IMG/VR virus record: IMGVR_UViG_3300017783_000031
Location: 1 to 52,600 of that record
DNA length: 52,600 bases
Direction: 5' to 3' (one strand)
DNA from: a virus
Shown: one piece after another, positions 8,402 through 17,381 of the stretch
How positions within the stretch are numbered: the stretch's first letter is position 1
Layout of the letters: every line of letters starts with the position of its first letter
Made by a program: the position numbers and the translations under genes
The notes under the pieces: model-generated
Databases searched by the model: none
Seen by the model: only the letters and a program-made list of their open reading frames with translations
Told to the model about the DNA's origin: nothing

Positions 8402-10608
8402 TGTACGAGCAAACATTAGTTAAAACCGTAAAGCCTATAAAAGAAAATGTTATTAAAAGAAATAACAGATATAAAAAATGGCTATATGGTTATAATAAAG
8501 AATATGATATTATTGTTATTAGTAAAAACGGCACAATAGGGGAAATTGTTGAAATACAAAATTTAGTTATAGCTTTGCCATTATCACCCAAAAACGCTGA
8601 AAATAATAATAACAAATGGGAAGCTCATATATATCCTAAAGAATTAAAACAAATCAATACAATATTTGATTGGGAATCATATCCTGAGTCTTTTAAAAAT
8701 AAATGGTATGCATATATTGATAGAGAATTTACTAGGCGCGAAGAAGGCTATTGGTTTTATAATAAAAATAATCTTACTTATATTACTGGTTCTCATTATA
8801 TGTACTTGCAGCACACCAAGATTGATGTTGGGAAGCCAGACTACAGAGAAGCTAATAGAATATTCTTTATTTTCTGGGAAGCGTGTAAAGCCGATTATAG
8901 GTCTTATGGAATGTGCTATCTTAAAAACAGACGGTCTGGTTTCTCATTTATGTCCTCGGCAGAAGCAGTTGCTCAAGCTACAATTACTACCGACGCACGG
9001 TTCGGAATATTGTCCAAATCTGGGGCTGATGCTAAAAAAATGTTTACCGACAAAGTTGTCCCTATATCCGTCAATTACCCGTTCTTTTTTAAGCCAATAC
9101 AAGACGGTATGGATAGACCAAAAACTGAATTAGCATATAGAGTGCCCGCTAGTAAGCTTACCCGGAAATCTATTACTGAAACCGATGAAAAACAAATATT
9201 AGAGGGATTAGATACAACTATTGATTGGAAAAATACAGGAGACAATAGTTATGATGGAGAAAAGTTAAAATTGTTGGTACATGATGAGTCTGGAAAATGG
9301 GAGCGACCTGATAATATATTAAATAACTGGCGAGTAACAAAAACCACATTAAGATTAGGTAGTCGCATTATAGGTAAATGCATGATGGGCTCTACTTCAA
9401 ACTCTTTAGATAAAGGAGGCGAAAATTTTAAAAAATTATATTATGACTCCGACGTTACAAAAAGAAATAAGAATGGCCAGACTAGCTCAGGACTATATTC
9501 TTTGTTTATACCTATGGAGTGGAATTACGAAGGATACATTGATTCTTATGGACACCCTGTATTTGATACGCCAAAAGTACCCGCGATTGACAACGCTGGA
9601 TGCGAAATTGATACAGGTGTTGTAGATTTTTGGCATAACGAAGTTGATGGATTAAAGCATGACTCAGACGGTTTAAACGAATATTACCGACAATTTCCTA
9701 GAACAGAAGAGCACGCGTTTAGAGACGAAGCTAAAAATAGTATATTTAATTTAAGCAAAATTTATGAGCAAATAGACTATAATGAAGACCTAGAAAGAAA
9801 TGGATTTGTTACAAGAGGAAGCTTTTCTTGGGAAAATGGTATTAAAGACACAAGGGTAATGTTTACCCCAAATAGATCAGGGCGATTTTTGGTCTCATGG
9901 ACCCCACCTAAAAACCTTGAAAACAATGTAATAAACAAAGGAGGGATAAAATATCCCAGCAATGAGCATGTTGGTGCTTTTGGATGTGACTCTTACGATA
10001 TATCAGGCACAACTGATGGGCAAGGATCTAAAGGATCTCTTCATGGGCTTACAAAATTTAGCATGGAAGACGCTCCTCCTAATACATTTTTTTTAGAATA
10101 CATTGCAAGACCTCAAACCGCTGAAATATTTTTTGAAGATGTGCTCATGGCTCTTATATATTATGGAATGCCTTTATTAGCAGAAAATAATAAACCAAGG
10201 CTTTTATATCATTTAAAAAGAAGAGGTTATAGAGGGTTTGCAATGAATAGACCTGATAAAATTTGGAATAAATTATCGGTAACAGAAAAAGAAATTGGTG
10301 GAATACCAAATTCATCTGAAGATATTAAACAAGCTCACGCGGCGGCTATTGAAACTTATATTAATAAACACGTAGGAATAACCGAAGAAGGCGGAGGTAA
10401 TATATATTTTAATAAAACCTTAAATGATTGGGCAAAGTTTGATATAAATAAAAGAACAAAATTTGATGCAACTATAAGTTCCGGATTAGCTATAATGGCT
10501 TGCAATAGACATTTATATTATCCAAAACCCAAAGTTGAAAAACAAAATGTAAATTTAAAAATTTCTAAATTTAATAATAAAGGATTGCATTCGCAAATAA
10601 TACAATAG
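8401..10608 (+). CDS. terL: Terminase large subunit
   Basis: The 735-residue DNA-packaging motor has an ATPase half and a nuclease half. The ATPase half has an atypical P-loop region (KNRRSGFSFMSSAEA, residues about 175-189), a clear Walker B (KLLVHDES, D295-E296) and a coupling motif (GSTSNSLDKGG, about 330-340). An RNase H-like nuclease half begins near residue 525, with GAFGCDSYDISG giving the first acidic residue (D530). This family of large terminases, with an extended N-terminus and a degenerate Walker A, is seen in marine Bacteroidota podoviruses and resembles crAss-like terminases. It ends in TAG, one base before the portal gene. Motif and context agree well. Confidence 0.9.
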   Translation: MYEQTLVKTVKPIKENVIKRNNRYKKWLYGYNKEYDIIVISKNGTIGEIVEIQNLVIALPLSPKNAENNNNKWEAHIYPKELKQINTIFDWESYPESFKNKWYAYIDREFTRREEGYWFYNKNNLTYITGSHYMYLQHTKIDVGKPDYREANRIFFIFWEACKADYRSYGMCYLKNRRSGFSFMSSAEAVAQATITTDARFGILSKSGADAKKMFTDKVVPISVNYPFFFKPIQDGMDRPKTELAYRVPASKLTRKSITETDEKQILEGLDTTIDWKNTGDNSYDGEKLKLLVHDESGKWERPDNILNNWRVTKTTLRLGSRIIGKCMMGSTSNSLDKGGENFKKLYYDSDVTKRNKNGQTSSGLYSLFIPMEWNYEGYIDSYGHPVFDTPKVPAIDNAGCEIDTGVVDFWHNEVDGLKHDSDGLNEYYRQFPRTEEHAFRDEAKNSIFNLSKIYEQIDYNEDLERNGFVTRGSFSWENGIKDTRVMFTPNRSGRFLVSWTPPKNLENNVINKGGIKYPSNEHVGAFGCDSYDISGTTDGQGSKGSLHGLTKFSMEDAPPNTFFLEYIARPQTAEIFFEDVLMALIYYGMPLLAENNKPRLLYHLKRRGYRGFAMNRPDKIWNKLSVTEKEIGGIPNSSEDIKQAHAAAIETYINKHVGITEEGGGNIYFNKTLNDWAKFDINKRTKFDATISSGLAIMACNRHLYYPKPKVEKQNVNLKISKFNNKGLHSQIIQ

Positions 10609-10609
10609 C

Positions 10610-13033
10610 ATGGCAGAAACATTATTAAAAAGCTCATTCCCTAGTCAGATAGCCTCTGATGTGGAGAAGGCAACCGAAGAATATGGCTTAAAAGTTGCGC
10701 GTGCTATTGAACACGAGTGGTTTAAAAGAGATAGCGGAGCTACAAGGTTTTACTCTAATAGGGATGAGTATCATCGACTGCGTTTATACGCAAGAGGAGA
10801 ACAATCAGTAAAAAAGTATAAAGATGAATTGTCTATTAATGGTGATTTATCTTATCTTAATTTAGACTGGAAACCCGTGCCAATTATTCCAAAGTTTGTT
10901 GATATAGTTGTTAATGGTATGTCTGATAGACTTTATGATATTAAAGCCTTTTCACAAGACCCATCATCTGTAAAGCAAAGAACAGATTATGTTGAATCTG
11001 TTTTAGCAGATATGCAATCAAAAGAAATATCTGATCAAATTCAGCAGCAGCTCGGAATAAATGTGTATAGCAACGATAGAGATAATTTACCTGAAAACGA
11101 AGATGAACTGGCTCTGCACATGCAACTTGAATATAAACAATCTATTGAAATTGCAGAAGAGCAGGCTATAAATTCTATATTTAATTCTAATAATTACGAT
11201 TTAACACAAAGACGTGTTAATTATGATTTAACTGTTATAGGGGTTGGTTGTGTTAAAAATGAATTTACAAATTCAGAAGGGATAAAATTAAAATATGTAG
11301 ATCCTGCTGATTTGGTATATTCTTACACTCATTCCCCATATTTTGACGATATATATTACGTAGGTGAAGTAAAGTCTGTAACTATTAATGAACTAAAACA
11401 ACAGTTTCCTCATTTAACAGACGAAAATTTAAGTAATTTATCAAAGCAAGGAGCTCAAACTTCAGCTTCACACAATAGATATATAAACGAAGATTCTGTA
11501 TTAGATGCAAATACAATACAAATATTATATTTTAATTATAAAACATATAATAATGAAGTATTTAAAATAAAGAAAACAGCGTCAGGAGCTGACAAAGCTA
11601 TTCCTAAAAATGATCAGTTTAATCCACCTAAAGATAATAGAGCTTTATTCAGCAAAGAATCAAGATCAATTGAAGTTGTATATGATGGGGCTTTCGTTTT
11701 AGGAACACAACAATTACTTAAATGGGAAATAGCTAAAAACATGGTTAGACCTAAAAGCGATACTACAAAGGTAATGTTAAATTATAACGTTGTAGCTCCC
11801 CGTATATATAAAGGTCGTATTGAATCGTTAGTTAGTAGAATTACAGGTTTTGCTGATATGATACAATTAACGCATTTAAAGCTGCAACAGGTGATGGCAA
11901 GAATGATACCTGATGGAGTTTATTTAGATGCTGATGGTTTGGCTGAAATTGATTTAGGTAACGGAACAAACTATAATCCTCAAGAGGCGTTAAACATGTT
12001 TTTTCAAACAGGATCTGTTATTGGTAGGTCTATGACGCAAGAGGGGGATATGAACCCCGGGCGAATGCCAATTCAAGAACTTACTTCAAATGGTGGTAAT
12101 AATAAAATAGGTTCACTTATTAATACATATAATTATTATTTACAAATGATAAGAGATGTTACTGGCCTTAACGAGGCTCGGGATGGCTCTTTACCAGATA
12201 AAAATGCATTAGTTGGTGTACAAAAACTTGCTGCTGCTAATTCAAATACAGCTACAAGGCATATATTACAATCTAGTTTATATTTAGCCGCAAAAACAGC
12301 GGAATCAGTTAGTCTAAGAATATCAGACGTATTAGAATACTCGCCTACAAGAGATGCTTTTATATCTAGTATTGGTAGATTTAATGTGGCAACATTAGAG
12401 GATATCAAAAACATGCATCTACATGACTTTGGTATATTTATTGAACTGTCACCTGATGAAGAAGAAAAACAAATGCTTGAAAATAATATTCAACAAGCTT
12501 TGGCCAAAGATCAAGTTTATTTAGAAGATGCTATTGATATTAGGGAAATAAAAAATATTAAACTAGCTAATCAACTTTTAAAAGTTAGAAGAAGAAAAAA
12601 ATTAGAACAAGATCAAGCAAGGCAACAGCAAAATATTGAAGCACAAGCAAACGCAAATTCCCAGAACACTCAGGTTGCTGCGGAAATGGAAATTAAAAAG
12701 AATCAATCTATTACACAACAGAAAGCTGAGCTTGCGCAGATTGAAGCAGATCTTGAAATGCAAAAAATGCAAAATGAAAAAGAGCTCAAGAAAGAACTTA
12801 TGCGATTTGAGTTTGATCTTAATATTGCATTGAAAGATAAAGAGGGTGAAGTATATACTAATAGAGAGCAGTATAAAGAAGATCGCAAAGACGAAAGAAC
12901 CAGAATACAAGCTTCGCAACAATCTAAACTTATTGAACAAAGAAAAGATAAAAAAGGAGAACAAGAGTTCGAGTCAGCTGGTAATGACACCATGGGGAGC
13001 GGCTTTAACTTAGAATCATTTGAACCCCGTTAA
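10610..13033 (+). CDS. Portal protein
   Basis: This 807-residue protein directly follows terminase and has the features of podovirus-type portals: an N-terminal alpha/beta region, a long central part with VPIIPKFVDIVVNGMSDRLY and IGRSMTQEGDMNPGRMPIQE, and the helix ITGFADMIQLTHLKLQQVMA that would line the stem and wing. Residues about 660-790 form a long, highly charged Gln/Lys/Glu coiled coil (LEQDQARQQQNIEAQANANS), matching the 'barrel' helices of long portals. The length is close to that of crAss-like and other large podovirus portals. Gene order (terminase, portal, scaffold, capsid) supports the call. Confidence 0.85.
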   Translation: MAETLLKSSFPSQIASDVEKATEEYGLKVARAIEHEWFKRDSGATRFYSNRDEYHRLRLYARGEQSVKKYKDELSINGDLSYLNLDWKPVPIIPKFVDIVVNGMSDRLYDIKAFSQDPSSVKQRTDYVESVLADMQSKEISDQIQQQLGINVYSNDRDNLPENEDELALHMQLEYKQSIEIAEEQAINSIFNSNNYDLTQRRVNYDLTVIGVGCVKNEFTNSEGIKLKYVDPADLVYSYTHSPYFDDIYYVGEVKSVTINELKQQFPHLTDENLSNLSKQGAQTSASHNRYINEDSVLDANTIQILYFNYKTYNNEVFKIKKTASGADKAIPKNDQFNPPKDNRALFSKESRSIEVVYDGAFVLGTQQLLKWEIAKNMVRPKSDTTKVMLNYNVVAPRIYKGRIESLVSRITGFADMIQLTHLKLQQVMARMIPDGVYLDADGLAEIDLGNGTNYNPQEALNMFFQTGSVIGRSMTQEGDMNPGRMPIQELTSNGGNNKIGSLINTYNYYLQMIRDVTGLNEARDGSLPDKNALVGVQKLAAANSNTATRHILQSSLYLAAKTAESVSLRISDVLEYSPTRDAFISSIGRFNVATLEDIKNMHLHDFGIFIELSPDEEEKQMLENNIQQALAKDQVYLEDAIDIREIKNIKLANQLLKVRRRKKLEQDQARQQQNIEAQANANSQNTQVAAEMEIKKNQSITQQKAELAQIEADLEMQKMQNEKELKKELMRFEFDLNIALKDKEGEVYTNREQYKEDRKDERTRIQASQQSKLIEQRKDKKGEQEFESAGNDTMGSGFNLESFEPR

Positions 13034-13053
13034 TTTTATAATATTATATCATG
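13034..13053 (+). repeat. Repeated A/T leader before the scaffold gene (copy 1 of 2)
   Basis: The 20 bases ending in the ATG match the 20 bases ending in the ATG at 15865 at 19 positions (TTTTATAATATTATATCATG here). It probably acts as a translation leader in a host that does not rely on Shine-Dalgarno pairing, or as an A/T-rich promoter -10 region; I cannot separate these. Confidence 0.5.
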
Positions 13054-14298
13054 ACAGAAGAAACAACTCAAGTTGAAGAAACAGTACAAGAAGCTGTTGA
13101 ACAACAAACAGAAGAAAAACAACCTGTTGCTAAAGAACCAGAAAGGCCTAGCAACGTATCCGTTGATGACGACGGAATGATTAAAGTAGACCTTAGAAAC
13201 TTAAACCAAAACGACGATGCCATTCAAGAGCAAAGCACAGATGAGGTTCCTGTACGCGACGAATCCGAAACTAGCGGAGAAGTACAAGAACAAAACACCG
13301 AAAAAACAAATGAAGAGCCTTCCGGAGAAAGCAACCCCATTGACAATGAAAATGAGGTGCTCGAACTCATACAAGATGAAGAACCGGTAAAAGAAAAAGC
13401 AACATTAGCGGATAAAATAAAAGATATTCCTAATAAGCTTAAAGAGGAGACAGAAGACGTAAATAATAATCAAGAAGTCAATGAGTTACCAGAAAACGTA
13501 AATAAGCTTGTTGACTTTATGAAAGAAACTGGAGGAACTCTTGAAGATTATGTTAATCTAAATAAAGATTACTCCGATATGGATGATATGGATGTTTTAA
13601 GAGAACACTATAGGCAGTCCAAACCTCACTTAAACGAAGAGGAAATAAGTTTTTTAATTGAAGACTCTTTTTCATATGATGAAGAAACAGATGATGACAG
13701 AGATGTTCGAAGAAAAAAACTTGCATTAAAAGAATCTATCGCAGAAGCTAAATCAACTCTAACTAATTTAAAGAGTAAATATTACGATGATCTTAAGTTA
13801 AGTTCAAAGTTAACTCCACAACAGAAAGAAGCGGTTCAGTTTTATGATGATTATAGACAAACGCAGGAAACATCAAAACAACAGCGGTCTATATTTGAAC
13901 AAAAAACAAATGACTTGTTTGCCAACAATTTCAAAGGTTTTGAATATAAAGTTGGAGAAAACAAATATAGATTTAAAGTAAAAGATGTAAATAATATACA
14001 GGAAAGCCAGTCTGATATTAATTCATTAGTTAGCAGATTTGTTGACGAAAAAAACAATATGAAAGATGCAGTGGGCTATCATAAGGCATTGTTTACAGCT
14101 ATGAACGCTGATGCTATTGCAAATCATTTTTATGAGCAGGGTAAGGCTGATGCTGTTAAAAACAGCATGGCTAAGTCTAAAAACATAGATATGAACCCTA
14201 GAGGGACACATGAAAATGTTACAACTCAAGGAGGCATGCAAGTAAAAGCAGTTAGTGGAGATGATTTTAGTCGTTTAAAAATTAAAATGAAACAATAA
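13051..14298 (+). CDS. Probable capsid scaffolding protein
   Basis: This 415-residue protein lies between portal and major capsid genes, the standard position for scaffold. Residues 1-150 are very rich in Glu, Gln and Asp and look disordered (TEETTQVEETVQEAVEQQTE). The middle and end are helical with heptad-like runs (DRDVRRKKLALKESIAEAKS) and the tail is basic (SRLKIKMKQ), as expected for a scaffold whose basic end contacts the capsid shell. The ATG is preceded by an A/T-only leader that is almost identical to the one at 15848-15867. Confidence 0.75.
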   Translation: MTEETTQVEETVQEAVEQQTEEKQPVAKEPERPSNVSVDDDGMIKVDLRNLNQNDDAIQEQSTDEVPVRDESETSGEVQEQNTEKTNEEPSGESNPIDNENEVLELIQDEEPVKEKATLADKIKDIPNKLKEETEDVNNNQEVNELPENVNKLVDFMKETGGTLEDYVNLNKDYSDMDDMDVLREHYRQSKPHLNEEEISFLIEDSFSYDEETDDDRDVRRKKLALKESIAEAKSTLTNLKSKYYDDLKLSSKLTPQQKEAVQFYDDYRQTQETSKQQRSIFEQKTNDLFANNFKGFEYKVGENKYRFKVKDVNNIQESQSDINSLVSRFVDEKNNMKDAVGYHKALFTAMNADAIANHFYEQGKADAVKNSMAKSKNIDMNPRGTHENVTTQGGMQVKAVSGDDFSRLKIKMKQ

Positions 14299-14317
14299 CT
14301 AACTAAGATTATTAAAA

Positions 14318-15793
14318 ATGGGATTATTTTCAACGGGTGGAGCGTTTCCAGCTGGATTAACGCCTGCCCCAACTAAAAGTTTGTTTGGTACAAATTACCT
14401 AACATTCGATTCTGCCTCAGGAGGTGGAACATTTACACAACAATTTCTACCCGACGTATACGAAAAAGAAGTTGAAAGATACGGAAACCGTTCTGTAGCT
14501 TCTTTCTTACGTATGGTTGGTGCTGAAATTCCTTCAGCTTCAGATCAAGTTATTTGGTCAGAGCAAGGAAGATTACACATTGCTTATGATAGTGCATCTG
14601 CAAATACTACAACTGGTGTGATTACCGAAAACGGTCACGCTGTACGAGTAGGGCAAACAGTAGCTATTATTGAAGCTGGAACACATCCAAATGATGGAGT
14701 TACTTGGACTGCCGATAAAGTAGTTAAAGGTGTTGTGTCTGCTGTACCAAATGCAAACACATTTACCGTACTTGCTTATGGTGGTGCTACTCTTACTGCT
14801 GCTGGACTTACTTCTGGAACTGGCGTTACTGTTAAGGTATTCGTTTATGGTTCAGAATTTAAGAAAGGTACTGCTGGTATGGATGGATCTGTAGACGCTG
14901 GTTTTCAACAATTCAGCAATTCGCCAATTATTATCAAAGATAAATATTCTATCTCTGGTTCTGATACTGCGCAAATTGGATGGGTTGAAGTTACTACTGA
15001 AAACGGAGCTTCAGGATACTTATGGTACTTAAAGTCTGAACATGAAACAAGATTAAGATTTGAAGATTATCTTGAAATGTCAATGGTTGAAGGTGAACTT
15101 GCAGCTTCTGGTTCTGGTGCAATTGGCGCTAGTTTCAAAGGTACTGAAGGTTTATTTGCTGCTATTGAATCAAGAGGAAATATTTATCAAAACTTTAATT
15201 CTGGTGAAGACGCATTAGATAATTCTGATGGCGGCGCAAGAGGCGGACTACAAGATTTTGATGAAATTCTTAAAAATCTTGACAAGCAAGGTGCAATTGA
15301 AGAAAACATGCTTTTCTTAAACCGTGCTACCGCGCTAACTTTTGATGATATGTTAGGGGCTGTTAACGCTCATTATGCTGGTGGATCCTCTTATGGAGTA
15401 TTCAACAACAGTGAGGATATGGCACTTAACTTAGGATTTAGTGGTTTCCGTAGAGGTTCTTACGATTTCTATAAGACTGACTGGAAATACTTAAACGATG
15501 CAACAACTCGTGGTTTAGGTGGAAACATTGATGGTGTACTTGTACCTGCTGGTACTTCTACTGTATACGATCAATCACTTGGTAAAAATATCAAGCGACC
15601 ATTCTTACACGTACGTTACAGAGCTTCTGAAGCTGATGATAGAAAAATGAAATCTTGGATCACTGGATCTGTAGGTGGAGTTTATACTTCTGACGTTGAT
15701 GAAATGAATGTACACTTCTTATCTGAAAGATGTTTGTGTGTTCAAGGTGCGAATAACTTCGTATTATTTAAGACTGCTTCACAGGTAGCTTAA
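14318..15793 (+). CDS. Major capsid protein
   Basis: This 491-residue protein follows the scaffold and has the length and style of large HK97-fold major capsid proteins of podoviruses. The sequence is rich in Gly, Ala, Ser and Thr, with an N-arm (FTQQFLPDVYEKEVERYGNR), an inserted Thr/Val-rich beta domain (about residues 90-180) and a typical C-terminal axial-domain ending (SERCLCVQGANNFVLFKTAS). Its DNA is visibly less A/T-rich than its neighbours and uses favoured codons such as GCT, GGT and TTC more often, as expected for the most highly expressed gene. A strong terminator hairpin lies directly downstream. Confidence 0.88.
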   Translation: MGLFSTGGAFPAGLTPAPTKSLFGTNYLTFDSASGGGTFTQQFLPDVYEKEVERYGNRSVASFLRMVGAEIPSASDQVIWSEQGRLHIAYDSASANTTTGVITENGHAVRVGQTVAIIEAGTHPNDGVTWTADKVVKGVVSAVPNANTFTVLAYGGATLTAAGLTSGTGVTVKVFVYGSEFKKGTAGMDGSVDAGFQQFSNSPIIIKDKYSISGSDTAQIGWVEVTTENGASGYLWYLKSEHETRLRFEDYLEMSMVEGELAASGSGAIGASFKGTEGLFAAIESRGNIYQNFNSGEDALDNSDGGARGGLQDFDEILKNLDKQGAIEENMLFLNRATALTFDDMLGAVNAHYAGGSSYGVFNNSEDMALNLGFSGFRRGSYDFYKTDWKYLNDATTRGLGGNIDGVLVPAGTSTVYDQSLGKNIKRPFLHVRYRASEADDRKMKSWITGSVGGVYTSDVDEMNVHFLSERCLCVQGANNFVLFKTASQVA

Positions 15794-15801
15794 TACTTAA
15801 T

Positions 15802-15843
15802 GTAAAGACGGGGCGTCTTCGGGCGCTCCTATCTTTACTTTTA
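15802..15843 (+). terminator. Intrinsic terminator with UUCG tetraloop after the capsid gene
   Basis: The hairpin consists of GTAAAGA (15802-15808) pairing with TCTTTAC (15832-15838), and inside it GGGGCGTC (15810-15817) pairing with GGCGCTCC (15822-15829) across a TTCG loop. A run of five T bases follows at 15839-15843. It begins eight bases after the capsid stop codon. It probably ends most transcripts there, keeping capsid mRNA in excess over the downstream neck and tail genes, or protects its 3' end. Confidence 0.85.
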
Positions 15844-15847
15844 TAAA

Positions 15848-15867
15848 TTTTATTATATTATATCATG
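15848..15867 (+). repeat. Repeated A/T leader (copy 2 of 2)
   Basis: This 20-base leader ending in an ATG differs at one position from the leader of the scaffold gene at 13034-13053. It lies just after the capsid terminator, so it may also carry a promoter that restarts transcription. Confidence 0.5.
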
Positions 15868-16638
15868 GCAACAAAAATAACGGCAAAAAAGCCTCAAACC
15901 CCAAGTTGGGTTATAAAAGATAGATCTTATGCTCTTAAGGGTGGTAAACAACCTTTAACATTTACATTAGCCTCAAGGCATCATTCAAGAACACCTTTAA
16001 TGTGGTGGGATGAAGAAAAAGGTTATTCAAGAGAATTAAGATATGCTACCAATCAAAAATCACCACTTCGTGATGAACAACAAGGTAGATCAACATTAGG
16101 ACATATTGTTTTTAAAGACGGATTTTTATACGTATCAAAAACAAATCAGTCATTACAAAAACTATTATCATTATACCATCCAGGGAAAAATGCAATTTAT
16201 CAAGAACTGGATGCTGTTCAAGAAGCAAAAGATGATTTGGTTGATTTAGAAATGGAAATCGAAGCTTTAAATATTGCAAAAACAATGGATTTAGACCATG
16301 CTGAAGCAGTATTGCGAGTTGATCAGGGAAGTTCTGTTTCATCTATGACTTCACAAGAAATAAAAAGAGATATATTATTATATGCTAAAAATAACTCTGC
16401 TCTTTTCTTACAATTAGCAAATGACGATAATGTTCAACTAAGAAACTTTGGTATTAAAGCATCTGAGCTTGCTATAATTAGCTTATCAGCAGACCAAAGA
16501 TCTTGGCACTGGAGTAAAACAAATAGAAAATTATTTTCTGTACCTTTTGATGAAAATGCTTTTTCAGCATTAGCTGCTTGGTTTAAAACCGACGAAGGAA
16601 CTGAAGTATATAAAGCAATTGAAAAACAATTAAAATAA
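15865..16638 (+). CDS. Conserved virion-module protein of unknown function
   Basis: This 257-residue protein lies between the capsid and neck genes. The N-terminal part is rich in aromatic and basic residues (WVIKDRSYALKGGKQPLTFT; MWWDEEKGYSRELRYA). The middle has an acidic helix (VQEAKDDLVDLEMEIEALNI), and the C-terminal half looks like a small helical domain (SHLFLQLANDDN-like repeats, WSKTNRKLF). I recognise it as a gene commonly found after the capsid gene in this phage group but know of no function; head decoration or completion is possible. It is bounded by strong hairpins on both sides, so it may be expressed at its own level. Confidence 0.65.
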   Translation: MATKITAKKPQTPSWVIKDRSYALKGGKQPLTFTLASRHHSRTPLMWWDEEKGYSRELRYATNQKSPLRDEQQGRSTLGHIVFKDGFLYVSKTNQSLQKLLSLYHPGKNAIYQELDAVQEAKDDLVDLEMEIEALNIAKTMDLDHAEAVLRVDQGSSVSSMTSQEIKRDILLYAKNNSALFLQLANDDNVQLRNFGIKASELAIISLSADQRSWHWSKTNRKLFSVPFDENAFSALAAWFKTDEGTEVYKAIEKQLK

Positions 16639-16677
16639 CCACCTTGTAGTGATATGGGTCACTGCGGTGGCCCTATC
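16639..16677 (+). promoter_or_regulatory. Two overlapping, mutually exclusive RNA hairpins
   Basis: Directly after a stop codon, CCACC (16639-16643) pairs with GGTGG (16666-16670) and GTAGTGA (16646-16652 region) pairs with TCACTGC, giving one hairpin with a short bulge. Alternatively GATATGGG (16651-16658) pairs with CCCTATC (16671-16677). The two structures share bases and cannot form together. No T-run follows the first, so it is not a standard terminator. It could be an RNA-processing or protection structure, or a weak terminator/antiterminator pair. Confidence 0.5.
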
Positions 16678-16694
16678 ATTATAAATACAAAATT

Positions 16695-17378
16695 ATGGCA
16701 ATAAGCGTAGACACGGTATACCAAAGAGTACAAGCCATTCTTAATAAAGAGAATAGAGGTTATATGACTCCACAGGAATATAATCTTTTAGCAAATCAAG
16801 CTCAATTAGAAATATTTGAGCAATATTTTTATGATCTTAACCAATTTAATAGAGGAGGTGAGATTACAAATGAATACGCTAATATTGTAAACAATATAAA
16901 AGAAAAAATTAATTTATTTCGAACAAACTCTTCACTTACAAAAGCAAATTCTGTTTTTACTCTTCCATCAAACTTATATAGGCTGGGAACTGTATATTAT
17001 AATAATACTATAGAATTAGACGCTATAGATCAAAATGATTTCTTACATATTAATGCGTCAAAATTAACTAAACCTGATACAAAAAAACCGGTATATATAA
17101 GAAACGGAAATGAGCTTACTGTTTATCCAACATCTATAGATACAATAGCCTGTACTTTTATTAAGCAACCGGCACAAGTTGTTTGGGGTTATGTTGAAAT
17201 TGGAAATATTGCAAAGTACGACGCTACTTCTGCAACCAACTTTGAATTACATGACTCAGATGAAACAACTGTAGTATATAAAATACTTAGCTATGCTGGT
17301 TTAGTTATTAAACAGCCTGAAATAAGTCAAGTTGCAGAACAGAAAGACAATTTAAAAGTTCAAAAAGAAAAATCATAA
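16695..17378 (+). CDS. Neck/ring-like virion protein
   Basis: The 227-residue protein begins with a helical segment (VDTVYQRVQAILNKENRGYM; PQEYNLLANQAQLEIFEQYF) and continues with a beta-rich domain (FTLPSNLYRLGTVYYNN; PVYIRNGNELTVYPTS). This layout is what I know from head-tail connector or ring proteins of crAss-like and other marine podoviruses, in which the helices sit against the portal. It is followed three bases later by a second connector-like gene. Assignment by recalled family pattern and synteny. Confidence 0.65.
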   Translation: MAISVDTVYQRVQAILNKENRGYMTPQEYNLLANQAQLEIFEQYFYDLNQFNRGGEITNEYANIVNNIKEKINLFRTNSSLTKANSVFTLPSNLYRLGTVYYNNTIELDAIDQNDFLHINASKLTKPDTKKPVYIRNGNELTVYPTSIDTIACTFIKQPAQVVWGYVEIGNIAKYDATSATNFELHDSDETTVVYKILSYAGLVIKQPEISQVAEQKDNLKVQKEKS

Positions 17379-17381
17379 TAA

